Positions 1 to 7,784 of a stretch of 20,427 nt of DNA are shown piece by piece (within the stretch, counting starts at the first letter, position 1; the number at the start of each line of letters is the position of its first letter). This stretch comes from a virus, in the IMG/VR virus record IMGVR_UViG_3300036832_001158, positions 1 to 20,427 of that record, one strand, 5' to 3'. A model generated the notes under the pieces. That model was given only the letters and a program-made list of their open reading frames with translations. It was not told the origin of the DNA and did not search any database. A program made the position numbers and the translations under genes.

Positions 1-66
1 GTGTGTTTTGCGCGGGAGCCCGAAAAACTCGGGGAAGCGCCGTGATCGGGCCATGATGGGCGGGTA

Positions 67-360
67 ATGAGCGTGAAAGGCCGGAACGCCGCCGCGATTG
101 AGCGGACCGTCGCGGCACTGCGTTCGGGCGGCCGGATCGAGGAGGTCGACGCCGCCACGGTGGCGTTGGCCCGCCATCTGGCGGCCGCTCTCGACGCCGT
201 CGACCCCGTCGAGTACCCGGCCCAGGTCGCCAGCCTGGCCCGGGCCCAGCTCGGCACCCTTCGCATTCTGAGAGGAGCTGCCGTCGATGCCGACGACGAC
301 GGTCTCGCCGACCTCGTTGCTGCGCTGTCGGGCCCGATGGGCGACGCCCCGGAGTCCTGA
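67..360 (+). CDS. Putative terminase small subunit
   Basis: A 97-residue, mainly helical, acidic protein directly upstream of the large terminase. The small subunit of a tailed phage binds the packaging site of the genome and delivers it to the large-subunit motor. The identification rests on position, size and composition: an N-terminal basic stretch (KGRNAAAIERTV), a central Ala-rich helical region, and an acidic tail (DADDDGLAD). I see no diagnostic motif. The start follows a G-rich stretch (GGGCGGG) a few bases upstream. Its last 74 bases overlap the start of the large terminase gene, so the two are probably translationally coupled. Family assignment is inferred from context; it could be another small protein that precedes terminase. 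Confidence 0.55.
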   Translation: MSVKGRNAAAIERTVAALRSGGRIEEVDAATVALARHLAAALDAVDPVEYPAQVASLARAQLGTLRILRGAAVDADDDGLADLVAALSGPMGDAPES

Positions 361-1711
361 GCGGCCGACGAGCGGCGGCCGCCTCGGCGTCCTGGCGCAG
401 ATCCTGGGATGGCCGTTGATGCCGTGGCAGGCCCAGGTGGCGAACGTGGCCGGCGAGTTGATGCCCGACACCGGCCTGCCGGCTTACCGGGAGGTTCGGG
501 TCACCGTGCCCCGCCAGTCGGGCAAGACGACCCTGATCCTGGTCGTCGAGGTCGACCGGTCTCTGAGCTGGGGGCCGGTGCAGCGCACCCTGTACGCGGC
601 CCAGGACCGCAACAACTCCCGGGCGAAGTGGGAGGAGCAGTGCGAGCTGTTGGGGCGTACCACGCTGCGCCGGGCGTTCATGACGCGCCGCCAGACCGGG
701 CTGGAACGCATGGTGTGGAAGGCGACGGGGTCGACGATCGGGATCACGGCCTCGGAGGGAACCTCGGGGCACGGCCAAACCCTGGACTTGGGGATCATCG
801 ATGAGGCGTTCGCCCAACGGGACGAACGTCTGAGCCAGGCGTTCCGCCCGGCTATGCAGACCCGCCCCGCTGCTCAGATGTGGGTGGTGTCGACGATGGG
901 GACCGAGGAGTCGACGTTCCTGCACGACCGGGTGGACGACGGTAGGGCCCGGGTGGAGTCGGGCGAGCGGCAGGGGGTGGCGTATTTCGAGTGGTCGGCG
1001 GGGGATGACGAGGACCCCGACGACCCGGCCACCTGGTGGGGTTGTATGCCGGCGTTGGGGCGCACGGTGACTGAGGCAGTGGTCCAGGCCGATCATGACG
1101 CCATGGACCCGGGGGAGTTCGCCCGGGCCTACTTGAACCGGCGGACCGGTGGCGGGCGGCCGGTGTTCGACGCCGGTACCTGGCAGGGGTGCCGCGATCT
1201 GGGATCGTCGTTCGCCGGGGTGCCGTGCTTCGCGGTGGATGTGTCGCCGGGTCCGAGCAGGGCGACGGCCATCGGCGTGGCCGGGTGGCGTCCCGATCGG
1301 CGCCCCCACGTCGAGGTCGTCGAGCACAGGGACGGCACCGACTGGGTCCCTGGGCGGCTCAGAGAACTCTCTGAGCGCTGGAATCCGTGGCCGGTGGTCG
1401 TCGACGGGTTATCGCCCGCCCATAGCCTGGTGGACGAAGTGGAGCGGCTCTCAGTGAAGACTGACACGACCACGGCCCGGGAGTACGCGGACGCCTGCGG
1501 CCAGTTCTATGACGCGGTGGTGGGCGGCAAGGTCCGTCACCTCGATCACCCGGTCCTCAACTCGGCAGTCGGCGCCGCCCGTAAACGGGTGATCGGGGAT
1601 GCGTGGGTGTGGGCGCGGCGGACTGACAGCGACGTGTCGCCGTTGGTGGCGGTCACACTGGCCCGGTATGGTCTGGTCAAGGCGGGCGACGGCTCCCCGC
1701 AGATCCTGTGA
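287..1711 (+). CDS. terL: Terminase large subunit
   Basis: ATP-driven packaging motor and headful/cos nuclease acting at the portal of the empty prohead. The 474-residue protein shows a Walker A-like site (TVPRQSGKTTL, about residues 73-83), a coupling region (YAAQDRNNSRAKWEE), a Walker B (LGIIDEAF, about 168-175) followed by a motif-III-like WVVSTMG (about 199-205), and C-terminal nuclease carboxylates (CFAVDVSPG about 314-322; WPVVVDGL near 370). Length fits the actinophage family. The ATG at 287 is chosen because AGAGGAG lies nine bases upstream (271-277), which makes the 74-base overlap with the preceding gene credible; a TTG at 317 is the alternative. The stop overlaps the next start as GTGA. 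Confidence 0.93.
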   Translation: MPTTTVSPTSLLRCRARWATPRSPERPTSGGRLGVLAQILGWPLMPWQAQVANVAGELMPDTGLPAYREVRVTVPRQSGKTTLILVVEVDRSLSWGPVQRTLYAAQDRNNSRAKWEEQCELLGRTTLRRAFMTRRQTGLERMVWKATGSTIGITASEGTSGHGQTLDLGIIDEAFAQRDERLSQAFRPAMQTRPAAQMWVVSTMGTEESTFLHDRVDDGRARVESGERQGVAYFEWSAGDDEDPDDPATWWGCMPALGRTVTEAVVQADHDAMDPGEFARAYLNRRTGGGRPVFDAGTWQGCRDLGSSFAGVPCFAVDVSPGPSRATAIGVAGWRPDRRPHVEVVEHRDGTDWVPGRLRELSERWNPWPVVVDGLSPAHSLVDEVERLSVKTDTTTAREYADACGQFYDAVVGGKVRHLDHPVLNSAVGAARKRVIGDAWVWARRTDSDVSPLVAVTLARYGLVKAGDGSPQIL

Positions 1712-1893
1712 CCGCGCCGAATGCTGTACGTGGGCGCCGTGACGTGCGACGATATGTGTCGGTGCTCGCGCAACTACTCGGGGTCTTGGCGATGGCCGTC
1801 GGGTTCGGCATGCTCGCCGTGTGGGCCGGCCTCGTTGTCGGCGGGCTCGGTCTGGTCGTCGCCGGGACGGTCGCCGAGATCGGGGAACGCTGA
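1708..1893 (+). CDS. Small two-helix membrane protein between terminase and portal
   Basis: A 61-residue protein with a basic N terminus (RGRRDVRRY) followed by two hydrophobic stretches (about residues 18-38 and 40-56) separated by a short turn, so probably a hairpin inner-membrane protein. GTG start overlapping the terminase stop (GTGA); its own stop overlaps the portal start (TGATG), which places it inside the head operon as a genuine translated unit. Short membrane proteins occur at this position in other actinobacterial phages, but their role is not known to me. No function is assigned. Confidence 0.7.
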   Translation: MTAPNAVRGRRDVRRYVSVLAQLLGVLAMAVGFGMLAVWAGLVVGGLGLVVAGTVAEIGER

Positions 1894-3203
1894 TGGGACT
1901 CGGCCGGGTCCTGGTCCGGTCGTCACCGAATCAGCACACGGCGGCCGGGTCGCCGCCGGGGCCGTCGGGGTTCATGGCCGGCCCCGAGCAGACGTTCAAC
2001 CAGGCGCCCAAGGTGCTGCCCCAACCGTCGGAAACCACGGCCCTGTCGGTGCCGCCGTTCTGGCGGGCGTTCATGTACGTGACGGGCACGGTGGGGATGT
2101 TGCCGGTCACGGTGTACCGGGGCACCGACGCCCTTGACCCCCAACCGTCGGTGATCGTGCAACCCGACCCGAACCAGACGCCGATGGCGTTCTGGGCCGG
2201 CTGCGCGGCGTCCCTGACCCTGTACGGCAACAGTGTCTGTCTGATCACCTCGACTGACCGGTCGGGGTGGCCGCTCACCTTGAAACCGATTCACCCCACC
2301 CTGGCCGCGGTCCGGTTCACCGGGAACCCGATGGCCCCGACCATTCAGACTTGGTACGTGGCCGGGCAGATGTACGACCCGTCTGAGATCTGGCACGTCA
2401 AGTCGCATCTGGCCCGGGCCGGGTGGCCGCTCGGCCGCGGGCTGATCGACATGGAGTCCGACGCCATCGCCACCGAGATCGCCCTGCAGGGCTACTCGGC
2501 CAGCTATTTCAACTCCGGGGGGATGCCGTCGGGAATCCTCAAGGTGCACCGCCCCGAGATCACCCAAACCCAGGCCGACGAACTCAAGTCGAACTGGCTG
2601 GCCAAGTTCTCGGGGGCGCCGACCCCCGCCGTGCTCAACGAGCTGACCGACTTCACCCCCGTCGCCTACAAACCGATCGACTCCCAGATGATCGAGTCCC
2701 GCCAGTTCGGCCTGATCGAGGTGGCCAACATGTGGGGAATCCCGGCGTCCAAGCTCGGCGCCTCGGTGGGCGGCGGAACCTACAAGAACGCCGAAATGGA
2801 AGAAGTCCAGGCCCGCAACGACGCCATCATGCCGTGGACGTCGCTCCTCGAGCAGGCCGGGTCGTTGGAGCTGGTGCCCCGCGGCCAGCGGCTGATCTGG
2901 GATCTATCCGCCGCCCTGCGCACCGATACCCTATCCCAATACCAGGCCTACCAGGCCGCTTTGGGCGGCCCCGGCCCGCAGTCGGCGTGGATGCTGGTCG
3001 ACGAGATCCGGGCCAAGGAGAACCTGGACCCCATCGCCGATGTCGAGGCCGAGATCGCCGCGTCGTCGCCGAACACCCCGGCGCCTGACGCCACCCCCCC
3101 GGCGGTGGCGGGCGGCCCACCGGCGGCCAACGTGTTCCCCATGACCCCACCGGCGGCGCCGTTGCCGGCCATGCAGGAACAGATGAAGCAGGGGGGCGCC
3201 TGA
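1893..3203 (+). CDS. Portal protein (HK97-like)
   Basis: Dodecameric ring at the capsid vertex through which DNA is packaged and to which the connector attaches. The 436-residue product has the HK97/PF04860-type features: an early NQAPKVLPQPSE...PPFWRAFMYVTGTVGMLPV helix region, LTLYGNSVC, WHVKSHL, GWPLGRGLIDM, FNSGGMPSGIL and, near residue 295, FGLIEVANMWGIPASKLG. The C-terminal roughly 50 residues are Pro/Ala-rich and likely disordered. The ATG at 1893 overlaps the previous stop (TGATG); the same frame stays open further upstream to 1821, but that stretch duplicates the membrane-protein gene and is rejected. The stop overlaps the protease start in the same TGATG manner, a coupled head operon. 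Confidence 0.92.
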   Translation: MGLGRVLVRSSPNQHTAAGSPPGPSGFMAGPEQTFNQAPKVLPQPSETTALSVPPFWRAFMYVTGTVGMLPVTVYRGTDALDPQPSVIVQPDPNQTPMAFWAGCAASLTLYGNSVCLITSTDRSGWPLTLKPIHPTLAAVRFTGNPMAPTIQTWYVAGQMYDPSEIWHVKSHLARAGWPLGRGLIDMESDAIATEIALQGYSASYFNSGGMPSGILKVHRPEITQTQADELKSNWLAKFSGAPTPAVLNELTDFTPVAYKPIDSQMIESRQFGLIEVANMWGIPASKLGASVGGGTYKNAEMEEVQARNDAIMPWTSLLEQAGSLELVPRGQRLIWDLSAALRTDTLSQYQAYQAALGGPGPQSAWMLVDEIRAKENLDPIADVEAEIAASSPNTPAPDATPPAVAGGPPAANVFPMTPPAAPLPAMQEQMKQGGA

Positions 3204-4087
3204 TGGCCGAATGGTCGACTGCCTACGTCAACGATCTGCCCGACTCGGCGTTCCTGCTCATCGCCCCCGGCGGCACCAAAACCGGGGGGCGGACCGACGG
3301 CGCTCACCGGTTCTTCCCGGTCTACGACGCGGACGGGAAACTGGACGAACCGCACCTGGCCAACGCCCTGGCCCGCATCCCCCAGGCGTCGAAGTTGACC
3401 CCGGCGCAGCGGGCCACGGCCATGGGCAAGGCGAAGGATCTGGCGAGGAGGACCAACGTGTCGGGACCGAAAGGCGAGTACTCGGGCAAGGCCGGGTCGG
3501 GCCGATCGACCAAGCCGGTCGAGATGCTGACCCGCAGCTTTCAGGTGGTCATGGAGCTGCGCTCGGACGGCGATGGGCGCACCGTGCACGGCCGGGCCGT
3601 GCCCTACGACCAGACCGCCGAGATCGGCGGCGGCGGCCGGGAACGGTTCGTCATGGGGGCCTTCGCCCGCCAGATCTCGGCGGGCAACGTCGGGGCCGTA
3701 AAGCTTCACTCGTCGCACTCCTCCCGGCTGTCGGGCGAGTTCCCGGTCGGCAAAACCGTGCACCTTTCCGAGCAACCCGACGGGCTGCACGGGGCGTGGC
3801 AGATCTACGACACCGCCCGGGGCGACGAAGCGTTACAGCTGGTCCGCACCGGGGAGGTGACCGGACTGTCCATCGGGTTCAAGGCGTCGCCCGACGGCAC
3901 CCGGCGGGGAACGGACGGCGCCTACGAACGTTACGCCGCCCACCTCGACCACGTCGTGCTGACCGGCGAACCGGCCTATGCCGGGGCGCAGGTCACCGCC
4001 ATACGTTCTGCCGGTCACCCCATCGGCGGGTACCGAACCGAACTCATCCGCGCCCGCCACATCATCGACCAAGTATTGTCCTCGTAG
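3203..4087 (+). CDS. Prohead protease (HK97/S78-type) with extra N-terminal domain
   Basis: Serine-type maturation protease that cleaves the capsid scaffold domain inside the prohead. The protease domain spans about residues 108-270: TRSFQVVMELRSDGDGRTVHGRAVPY, a His-containing segment AVKLHSSHSSRLSGEF (candidate catalytic His169 or His172), and TGLSIGF with candidate catalytic Ser223, followed by LDHVVLTGEPAY, typical of the family. The first roughly 90 residues are a separate small domain (LPDSAFLLI, GAHRFFPVYDADGKLD, ARIPQASKLTPAQR) that I recall as a stand-alone or fused domain in actinophage proteins (DUF6582-like; recollection only). The ATG overlaps the portal stop (TGATG). 294 residues is longer than a bare S78 protease because of this domain. 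Confidence 0.88.
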   Translation: MAEWSTAYVNDLPDSAFLLIAPGGTKTGGRTDGAHRFFPVYDADGKLDEPHLANALARIPQASKLTPAQRATAMGKAKDLARRTNVSGPKGEYSGKAGSGRSTKPVEMLTRSFQVVMELRSDGDGRTVHGRAVPYDQTAEIGGGGRERFVMGAFARQISAGNVGAVKLHSSHSSRLSGEFPVGKTVHLSEQPDGLHGAWQIYDTARGDEALQLVRTGEVTGLSIGFKASPDGTRRGTDGAYERYAAHLDHVVLTGEPAYAGAQVTAIRSAGHPIGGYRTELIRARHIIDQVLSS

Positions 4088-4208
4088 CGGTCGAACCATC
4101 GGGAACCGAACCCCGCTAGGCGGGAACCGGGCAGGGGTGAACCGACCAGGGCTCCAGAGTCCTGTGTTGCGCGCCCTGCGACCCCCGATTCCCTGCGAGG
4201 TTCCCGAA
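4088..4208 (+). other. Protease-capsid intergenic segment with short repeats
   Basis: This 121-base gap is the longest non-coding stretch in the otherwise overlapping head operon. It holds a perfect 5-bp hairpin with a 3-base loop (CCCGC TAG GCGGG, 4112-4124), two copies of GGGAACCG (4101-4108 and 4122-4129) and a related GTGAACCG nearby. There is no T-tract after the hairpin and no convincing -35/-10 pair. It may tune expression of the abundant capsid protein (mRNA processing, attenuation or a promoter), but that is inference. Confidence 0.4.
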
Positions 4209-5558
4209 ATGCCGAACCGTCTCATGCAACGCCTGGCCGGCGACTACCAGACCCTGGTCGACCAGTACGAAGCCATCTTGAACCGCTGCGCCGACGAGGG
4301 CCGCGACCCCACCGACGAGGAGGCCGGTTTGCTCGACGGGCTCCGCTCCGAGATGCAACCGCTCGGTTCCCGTCTCGTCGAGCTGCGCGAAACCGACGAC
4401 CGCCGCTACGCCGCGGTGCGGGCCATGTCCGACGCCCCCGACCTGCCCGAAACCCGCACGACCGGCCCGCTCGTCCATGTCCGCTCCGAACCCGAGATTT
4501 ACCGCCGCGACCTGCCCGACGGGCAGCGCCGCTCGTTCTTCCGGGACCTCCTCCACGCCCAGCTGGACAACGACACCGAGTGCCGGTCCATGCTTGAGCG
4601 CCACTCCATGATGACCCGGGCGGCGGGCACGACAACCACCGGCGCCGGTGTCGTCCCCCCGACGTGGCTGTTCGAGGAGTTCGCCATTATCGCCCACGGC
4701 GCCCGACCGTGGGCCGACAGCCTGCGCCGCGTCGGGATCACCGACGCCAACCCGGTCAACATCGGCATTCAGCAGTCGCCCGGCGCCGTGGTCGGCGTCC
4801 AGGCGTCGGAGAACGCGGTCCCCGCGGATGGCAACTTCAACGCCAACCTGCTGACCACCTCACCGAAGACCTATACCGGCAAGGTCGACGTGTCCCGCCA
4901 ACTGGTCGACGGGTCCAACCCGGCGGTCGACGGGATCATCTTCGCCGACGTGATGGGCGCCTACAACGAGCAGATCGAGTCGGCGGTCGTGACCGCCTTC
5001 GAGGGTGCCGCCTCCTACGCGGCGACGATCACCTATCCGGGCACCGCCCCCGCGTACACCCTGATCACTGACTGTTTCATCGACGCCGGGGCGTCGATCC
5101 GCAAGCATCGCAAAGCCCCACCCCGGGTGGTGTTGTGTTCTGAGGGGGCGTGGGCATTCATCGCCAAGGAGAAAGACACCGCCGGGCGGCCGGTGGTCGT
5201 CACCGGCTACCACGGACCCATGAACGCCTACGGGCTCGGCGAAGCCATCACCTACGGCCAGGTAGCCGGGGAGGTGAACGGCCTGTCGGTGATCCCGACG
5301 TGGGCGCAGACCGTCGATAACCACATTTTCGTGGCGAAGGTCGACGACTGCCTGCTACTCGAATCCTCGACGTTCAACTTCCGTTACGAGGAGGTGCTCG
5401 GCCCCGAAACGATCCGGCTCGGAGTGTGGGGCTACGCCGCCCCGGTGGTCGGCCGTTACGCCATGGCGATCGCCAAGATCGACGCCGGGACCACGATCCC
5501 CGCCCCGCAGGAAACCGAGGCTGAGACGGCGCCGCCTAACGGCGGGAAGTCGAAGTAA
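4209..5558 (+). CDS. Major capsid protein (HK97 fold) with N-terminal scaffold domain
   Basis: Main shell protein, 449 residues. Residues 1 to about 110 are charged and helical (QTLVDQYEAILNRC, EEAGLLDGLRSEMQPLGSRLVELRE) and fit the delta scaffold domain that the neighbouring protease removes. The body shows TTTTGAGVVPPTWLFEEF, ENAVPADGNFNANLLTTSPKTYTGKVDVSRQLVDGS, an acidic IESAVVTAFEG segment, and a C-terminal FNFRYEEVLGPETIRLGVWGY typical of the family. The ATG at 4209 is preferred over upstream starts in the same frame because GAGG lies eight bases upstream (4197-4200) and the upstream part runs through the intergenic gap and into the protease gene. It is followed by a 15-base gap to the connector. 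Confidence 0.92.
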   Translation: MPNRLMQRLAGDYQTLVDQYEAILNRCADEGRDPTDEEAGLLDGLRSEMQPLGSRLVELRETDDRRYAAVRAMSDAPDLPETRTTGPLVHVRSEPEIYRRDLPDGQRRSFFRDLLHAQLDNDTECRSMLERHSMMTRAAGTTTTGAGVVPPTWLFEEFAIIAHGARPWADSLRRVGITDANPVNIGIQQSPGAVVGVQASENAVPADGNFNANLLTTSPKTYTGKVDVSRQLVDGSNPAVDGIIFADVMGAYNEQIESAVVTAFEGAASYAATITYPGTAPAYTLITDCFIDAGASIRKHRKAPPRVVLCSEGAWAFIAKEKDTAGRPVVVTGYHGPMNAYGLGEAITYGQVAGEVNGLSVIPTWAQTVDNHIFVAKVDDCLLLESSTFNFRYEEVLGPETIRLGVWGYAAPVVGRYAMAIAKIDAGTTIPAPQETEAETAPPNGGKSK

Positions 5559-5573
5559 AGGGGGGTTCGGGCG

Positions 5574-5915
5574 GTGGCGGCGGACTGGCCGACGGTCACC
5601 GATGTGGAGCTGTTGCTCCGCATCGGTGCCAATCCCGACGACGACCAGGTCGTCGCCACCGACCTGGCCGCAGCTATCGCCTGGGTGTCGGGGCGTTGCT
5701 CGCCGCAGTACGTCGACCCCGACGACCCGGCCACCGAGTTCCTCCCCGACCCGCTGTGGACCGTCACCCAGCACGAAGCGGCCCGCCTGTACCGCCGCCG
5801 CGACTCCGTGGACGGCACCGTCGGGTGGGGCGATATGGGCATCGTGCGGATCGGGCCGAAAGACCCCGACATCGAAACGATGATCGCCCAGTACCTGGCC
5901 CTGGTCGTCGGGTGA
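5574..5915 (+). CDS. Head-tail connector protein (gp6-like)
   Basis: A 113-residue protein immediately after the capsid gene. Pattern matches gp6-type adaptors that form a ring under the portal: an N-terminal WPTVTDVELLLRIG helix, VVATDLAAAIAWVSGRCS, and a C-terminal helix VTQHEAARLYRRRDSVDG followed by a short beta region. GTG start, with G-rich AGGGGGG about ten bases upstream. The stop overlaps the next gene (GTGA). Assignment comes from this pattern and position; no catalytic residues are expected. Confidence 0.75.
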   Translation: MAADWPTVTDVELLLRIGANPDDDQVVATDLAAAIAWVSGRCSPQYVDPDDPATEFLPDPLWTVTQHEAARLYRRRDSVDGTVGWGDMGIVRIGPKDPDIETMIAQYLALVVG

Positions 5916-6298
5916 CCTGGAACCGCCAGAGCGTGGCCGACGCCCTCGTCACCATTCTCGGTGCCGCCAACCCCGGCGTCGAGCTGCACGACAGCCCGCC
6001 CATGACCCTCAACCCGATGTGTGTGGTGGTGATGCGCCCCCAGGTCGTCGCCTACGGCCTCGCCGGGATGGGGATCGATCAGGCCACCCTGCCCGTCGCC
6101 ATCGTCGGCGGGACCGAGTCCGAGGACCTGATCGACCAGATCAAAGACGCCTGCCGCAAAGCCGTCGACGCCGACCACTCGTTGGGCGGGGTCGTCACCT
6201 CGTGTGTCTGCGACCAGGAGCGGAACTGGCGGAACGTGACCGGCGCCGGCGGCGTGCAGCTGCTCTACGTCGAACTGGTTTTAGAGATCCGAATGTGA
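5912..6298 (+). CDS. Putative tail terminator / minor head-tail protein
   Basis: A 128-residue protein starting at GTG 5912 inside the stop of the connector gene (GTGA). It begins WNRQSVADALVTIL and has mixed alpha/beta character with a C-terminal strand (GVQLLYVELVLEIRM), the shape of tail-terminator proteins that cap the tail tube at the head end. It lies between the connector and the major tail protein, the usual place for a terminator or stopper. No definitive motif is visible, so a head-closure role is equally possible. Three Cys residues (C47, C81 region and CVC near residue 95) are unusual for such a protein. Confidence 0.55.
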   Translation: MTWNRQSVADALVTILGAANPGVELHDSPPMTLNPMCVVVMRPQVVAYGLAGMGIDQATLPVAIVGGTESEDLIDQIKDACRKAVDADHSLGGVVTSCVCDQERNWRNVTGAGGVQLLYVELVLEIRM

Positions 6299-6311
6299 AA
6301 GGAAACCGCTG

Positions 6312-6992
6312 ATGAGTGATGCCGATGTCCTAGACGCCCCGGTCCTGTTGGCCGACCCGTTGCCGCCCTCCGCCACCGCGCTGGTCATGACCGATGGGTA
6401 CGTCGAGATCAACGGGGTCAACCTGCGCTGCCTCGGCCTGCATTTCGAGGTCAACCCGGAGAACAAGCCGATCGACGTCACGACGTTCTGCGGCATCCAG
6501 GAGTACCCGGGGCCGGTCAAGTGGCACTTCATCGCCAAGTTCGCCCAGTCGTTCGATCCGGGGGCGACCGACGCCACCCTGCGGGCGGCGGTGACCGCTT
6601 ACCAGACGTCAAACACCCCGGCGGTGTTCAAGGTCCGAGGCCACTCCTCCCAGCCCGTCAGCGCCACCAACCCCAGCTTCTCGGGGTACATGACCCCCCA
6701 GCCGTACCGGTACATCGGCGGCGACGCCGGCGCCCTGTCCGAAGTCGACATCGACTGGGTCCTCACCGGGCCGCCGACGGTCGACACCGGGGCCGTCACC
6801 GCGACGGGCGCGACAGCGGGGGCGCCCGGGTTCTACACCCCGTCGGGGGCGTCGGTGCCGGCCAACCTGGCCGCCCTGTCCGGGGTGACCGCCACCCCCA
6901 CCGCGGCGTGGGCTACCGGCCAGTACGTCATCACCGCCGACCTGCTGGCCAACCACTGGTCCGGGTCGGCGTGGGTGACCGGGAAGGCGTGA
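6312..6992 (+). CDS. Major tail protein with C-terminal decoration domain
   Basis: Tail-tube protein, 226 residues. The N-terminal roughly 155 residues contain MTDGYVEINGVNL, VNPENKPIDVTTFCG, GPVKWHFIAKFAQSFDPGAT and a C-terminal VDIDWVLTGPPTV strand, matching the tube fold of actinophage siphoviruses. Residues about 165-226 (ATAGAPGFYTPSGASVPANL...GQYVITADLLANHWSGSAWVTGKA) form an additional domain seen at the ends of many actinophage tail and capsid proteins, probably exposed on the tail surface. The start at 6312 is supported by GAAAGGAAA about eight bases upstream. The stop overlaps the next gene (TGATG). Confidence 0.85.
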   Translation: MSDADVLDAPVLLADPLPPSATALVMTDGYVEINGVNLRCLGLHFEVNPENKPIDVTTFCGIQEYPGPVKWHFIAKFAQSFDPGATDATLRAAVTAYQTSNTPAVFKVRGHSSQPVSATNPSFSGYMTPQPYRYIGGDAGALSEVDIDWVLTGPPTVDTGAVTATGATAGAPGFYTPSGASVPANLAALSGVTATPTAAWATGQYVITADLLANHWSGSAWVTGKA

Positions 6993-7450
6993 TGCCCGCC
7001 GCCACTGTGACGATGGTCGGGGTGGCCGCCCTGGGCCGCGACTGGGCCCGCCTGTGGGCCAACGGCGGGCCGGTCGACAAGGCGATGGCGGCGGCCGGGG
7101 TCGCCGCTGTCGCCCCCATCGCCTCGCTGACCCGCTCCGCCGTCCCCCAGAACTCGGGCCGCTTGGCCGCCACGGTGCGGACCCGCCCTTTGCGGACCGG
7201 CGGGGAGGTCGACATGGGCGACTCGGGGACCCGTTACGCCGGGTGGATCGAGTTCGGCGGTCACCGCCGGGCCCCGCACGAGTCGTACCGCGACTACGAC
7301 TCCCGGGGCCGGTTCCTGTTCCCCTCCGGGCTCGCCGCCCTGTCCGACACCATCGTCACCCGGGACTACACCGCGGCGATCCAGAAAGGCTTCGACGTGT
7401 ACGGCTGGACGAACCCCGACACCGCCCCGGCCGACAGTGTCCATGACTGA
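6992..7450 (+). CDS. HK97 gp10-like head-tail/tail completion protein
   Basis: A 152-residue basic protein with the gp10-family signature: an N-terminal helix (LGRDWARLWANGG), VPQNSGRLAATVRTRPLRTGGEVDMGDSGTRYAGWIEFGG in the middle, and a C-terminal helical segment (LAALSDTIVTRDYTAAIQKGFDVYG). Family members act in head-tail joining or tail completion. The ATG at 6992 overlaps the major tail protein stop (TGATG). Unusually it lies after, not before, the major tail gene. The 3' end overlaps the start of the chaperone gene by 14 bases. Confidence 0.75.
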   Translation: MPAATVTMVGVAALGRDWARLWANGGPVDKAMAAAGVAAVAPIASLTRSAVPQNSGRLAATVRTRPLRTGGEVDMGDSGTRYAGWIEFGGHRRAPHESYRDYDSRGRFLFPSGLAALSDTIVTRDYTAAIQKGFDVYGWTNPDTAPADSVHD

Positions 7451-7784
7451 CCTCGACAGCGGGCTCGGCCCGCTCCCCGAACGGATCACGGTGACCCGGG
7501 CCATGCTGCAACGGGTATTACCGCCCCAACGGCTACAGGACGAGGTCGCCAAGCTTGATGGCCGCCCCTACAAGGAGGTCTACGAGGCCCAGCCGATCCG
7601 CGTCGAAGCGTTCCGGGTCCTGGTGCGGGAATGGCCGCTGCGGGACCCCACGTCGCTGTGGCTGCACGCCTACGACGTCGAGGTCGAAATCCTTGAAGAC
7701 GACCCTACGAACGGCAGCTCGCCGACTCCCGCGCTGCTTTCTGCCGTTACTGGCGGTGCCTCCCCCGCGACATCGACGAGCTGA
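7437..7784 (+). CDS. Tail assembly chaperone, short (G) form
   Basis: The 115-residue product of uninterrupted reading (113 residues if the ATG at 7443 is used). Acidic-rich and Arg-rich with PPQRLQDEVAKLDGRPYKEVYEAQPIRVEAFRVLVREWPLRDP, followed by EVEILEDDP. In long-tailed phages such a protein binds the tape measure protein and prevents its aggregation before tube assembly. It is placed between the tail tube genes and the tape measure, the canonical position. The last 25 residues after DDP (TNGSSPTPALL...) look like poor coding sequence and are probably the tail end reached when frameshifting does not occur. Confidence 0.75.
   Translation: MSMTDLDSGLGPLPERITVTRAMLQRVLPPQRLQDEVAKLDGRPYKEVYEAQPIRVEAFRVLVREWPLRDPTSLWLHAYDVEVEILEDDPTNGSSPTPALLSAVTGGASPATSTS

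Noticed and set aside
1-66. Cos site or end of an upstream gene at the left edge
   Set aside because: A frame ends at 43-45 (TGA), but 66 bases are too few to recognise either a gene end or a cohesive end.
1821-1892. Upstream extension of the portal protein
   Set aside because: The extension lies over the small membrane-protein gene; ATG 1893 overlaps its stop, consistent with the operon style.
3978-4208. Extended capsid protein N terminus
   Set aside because: It would run through the end of the protease gene and the intergenic repeats; the ATG at 4209 has a ribosome site.
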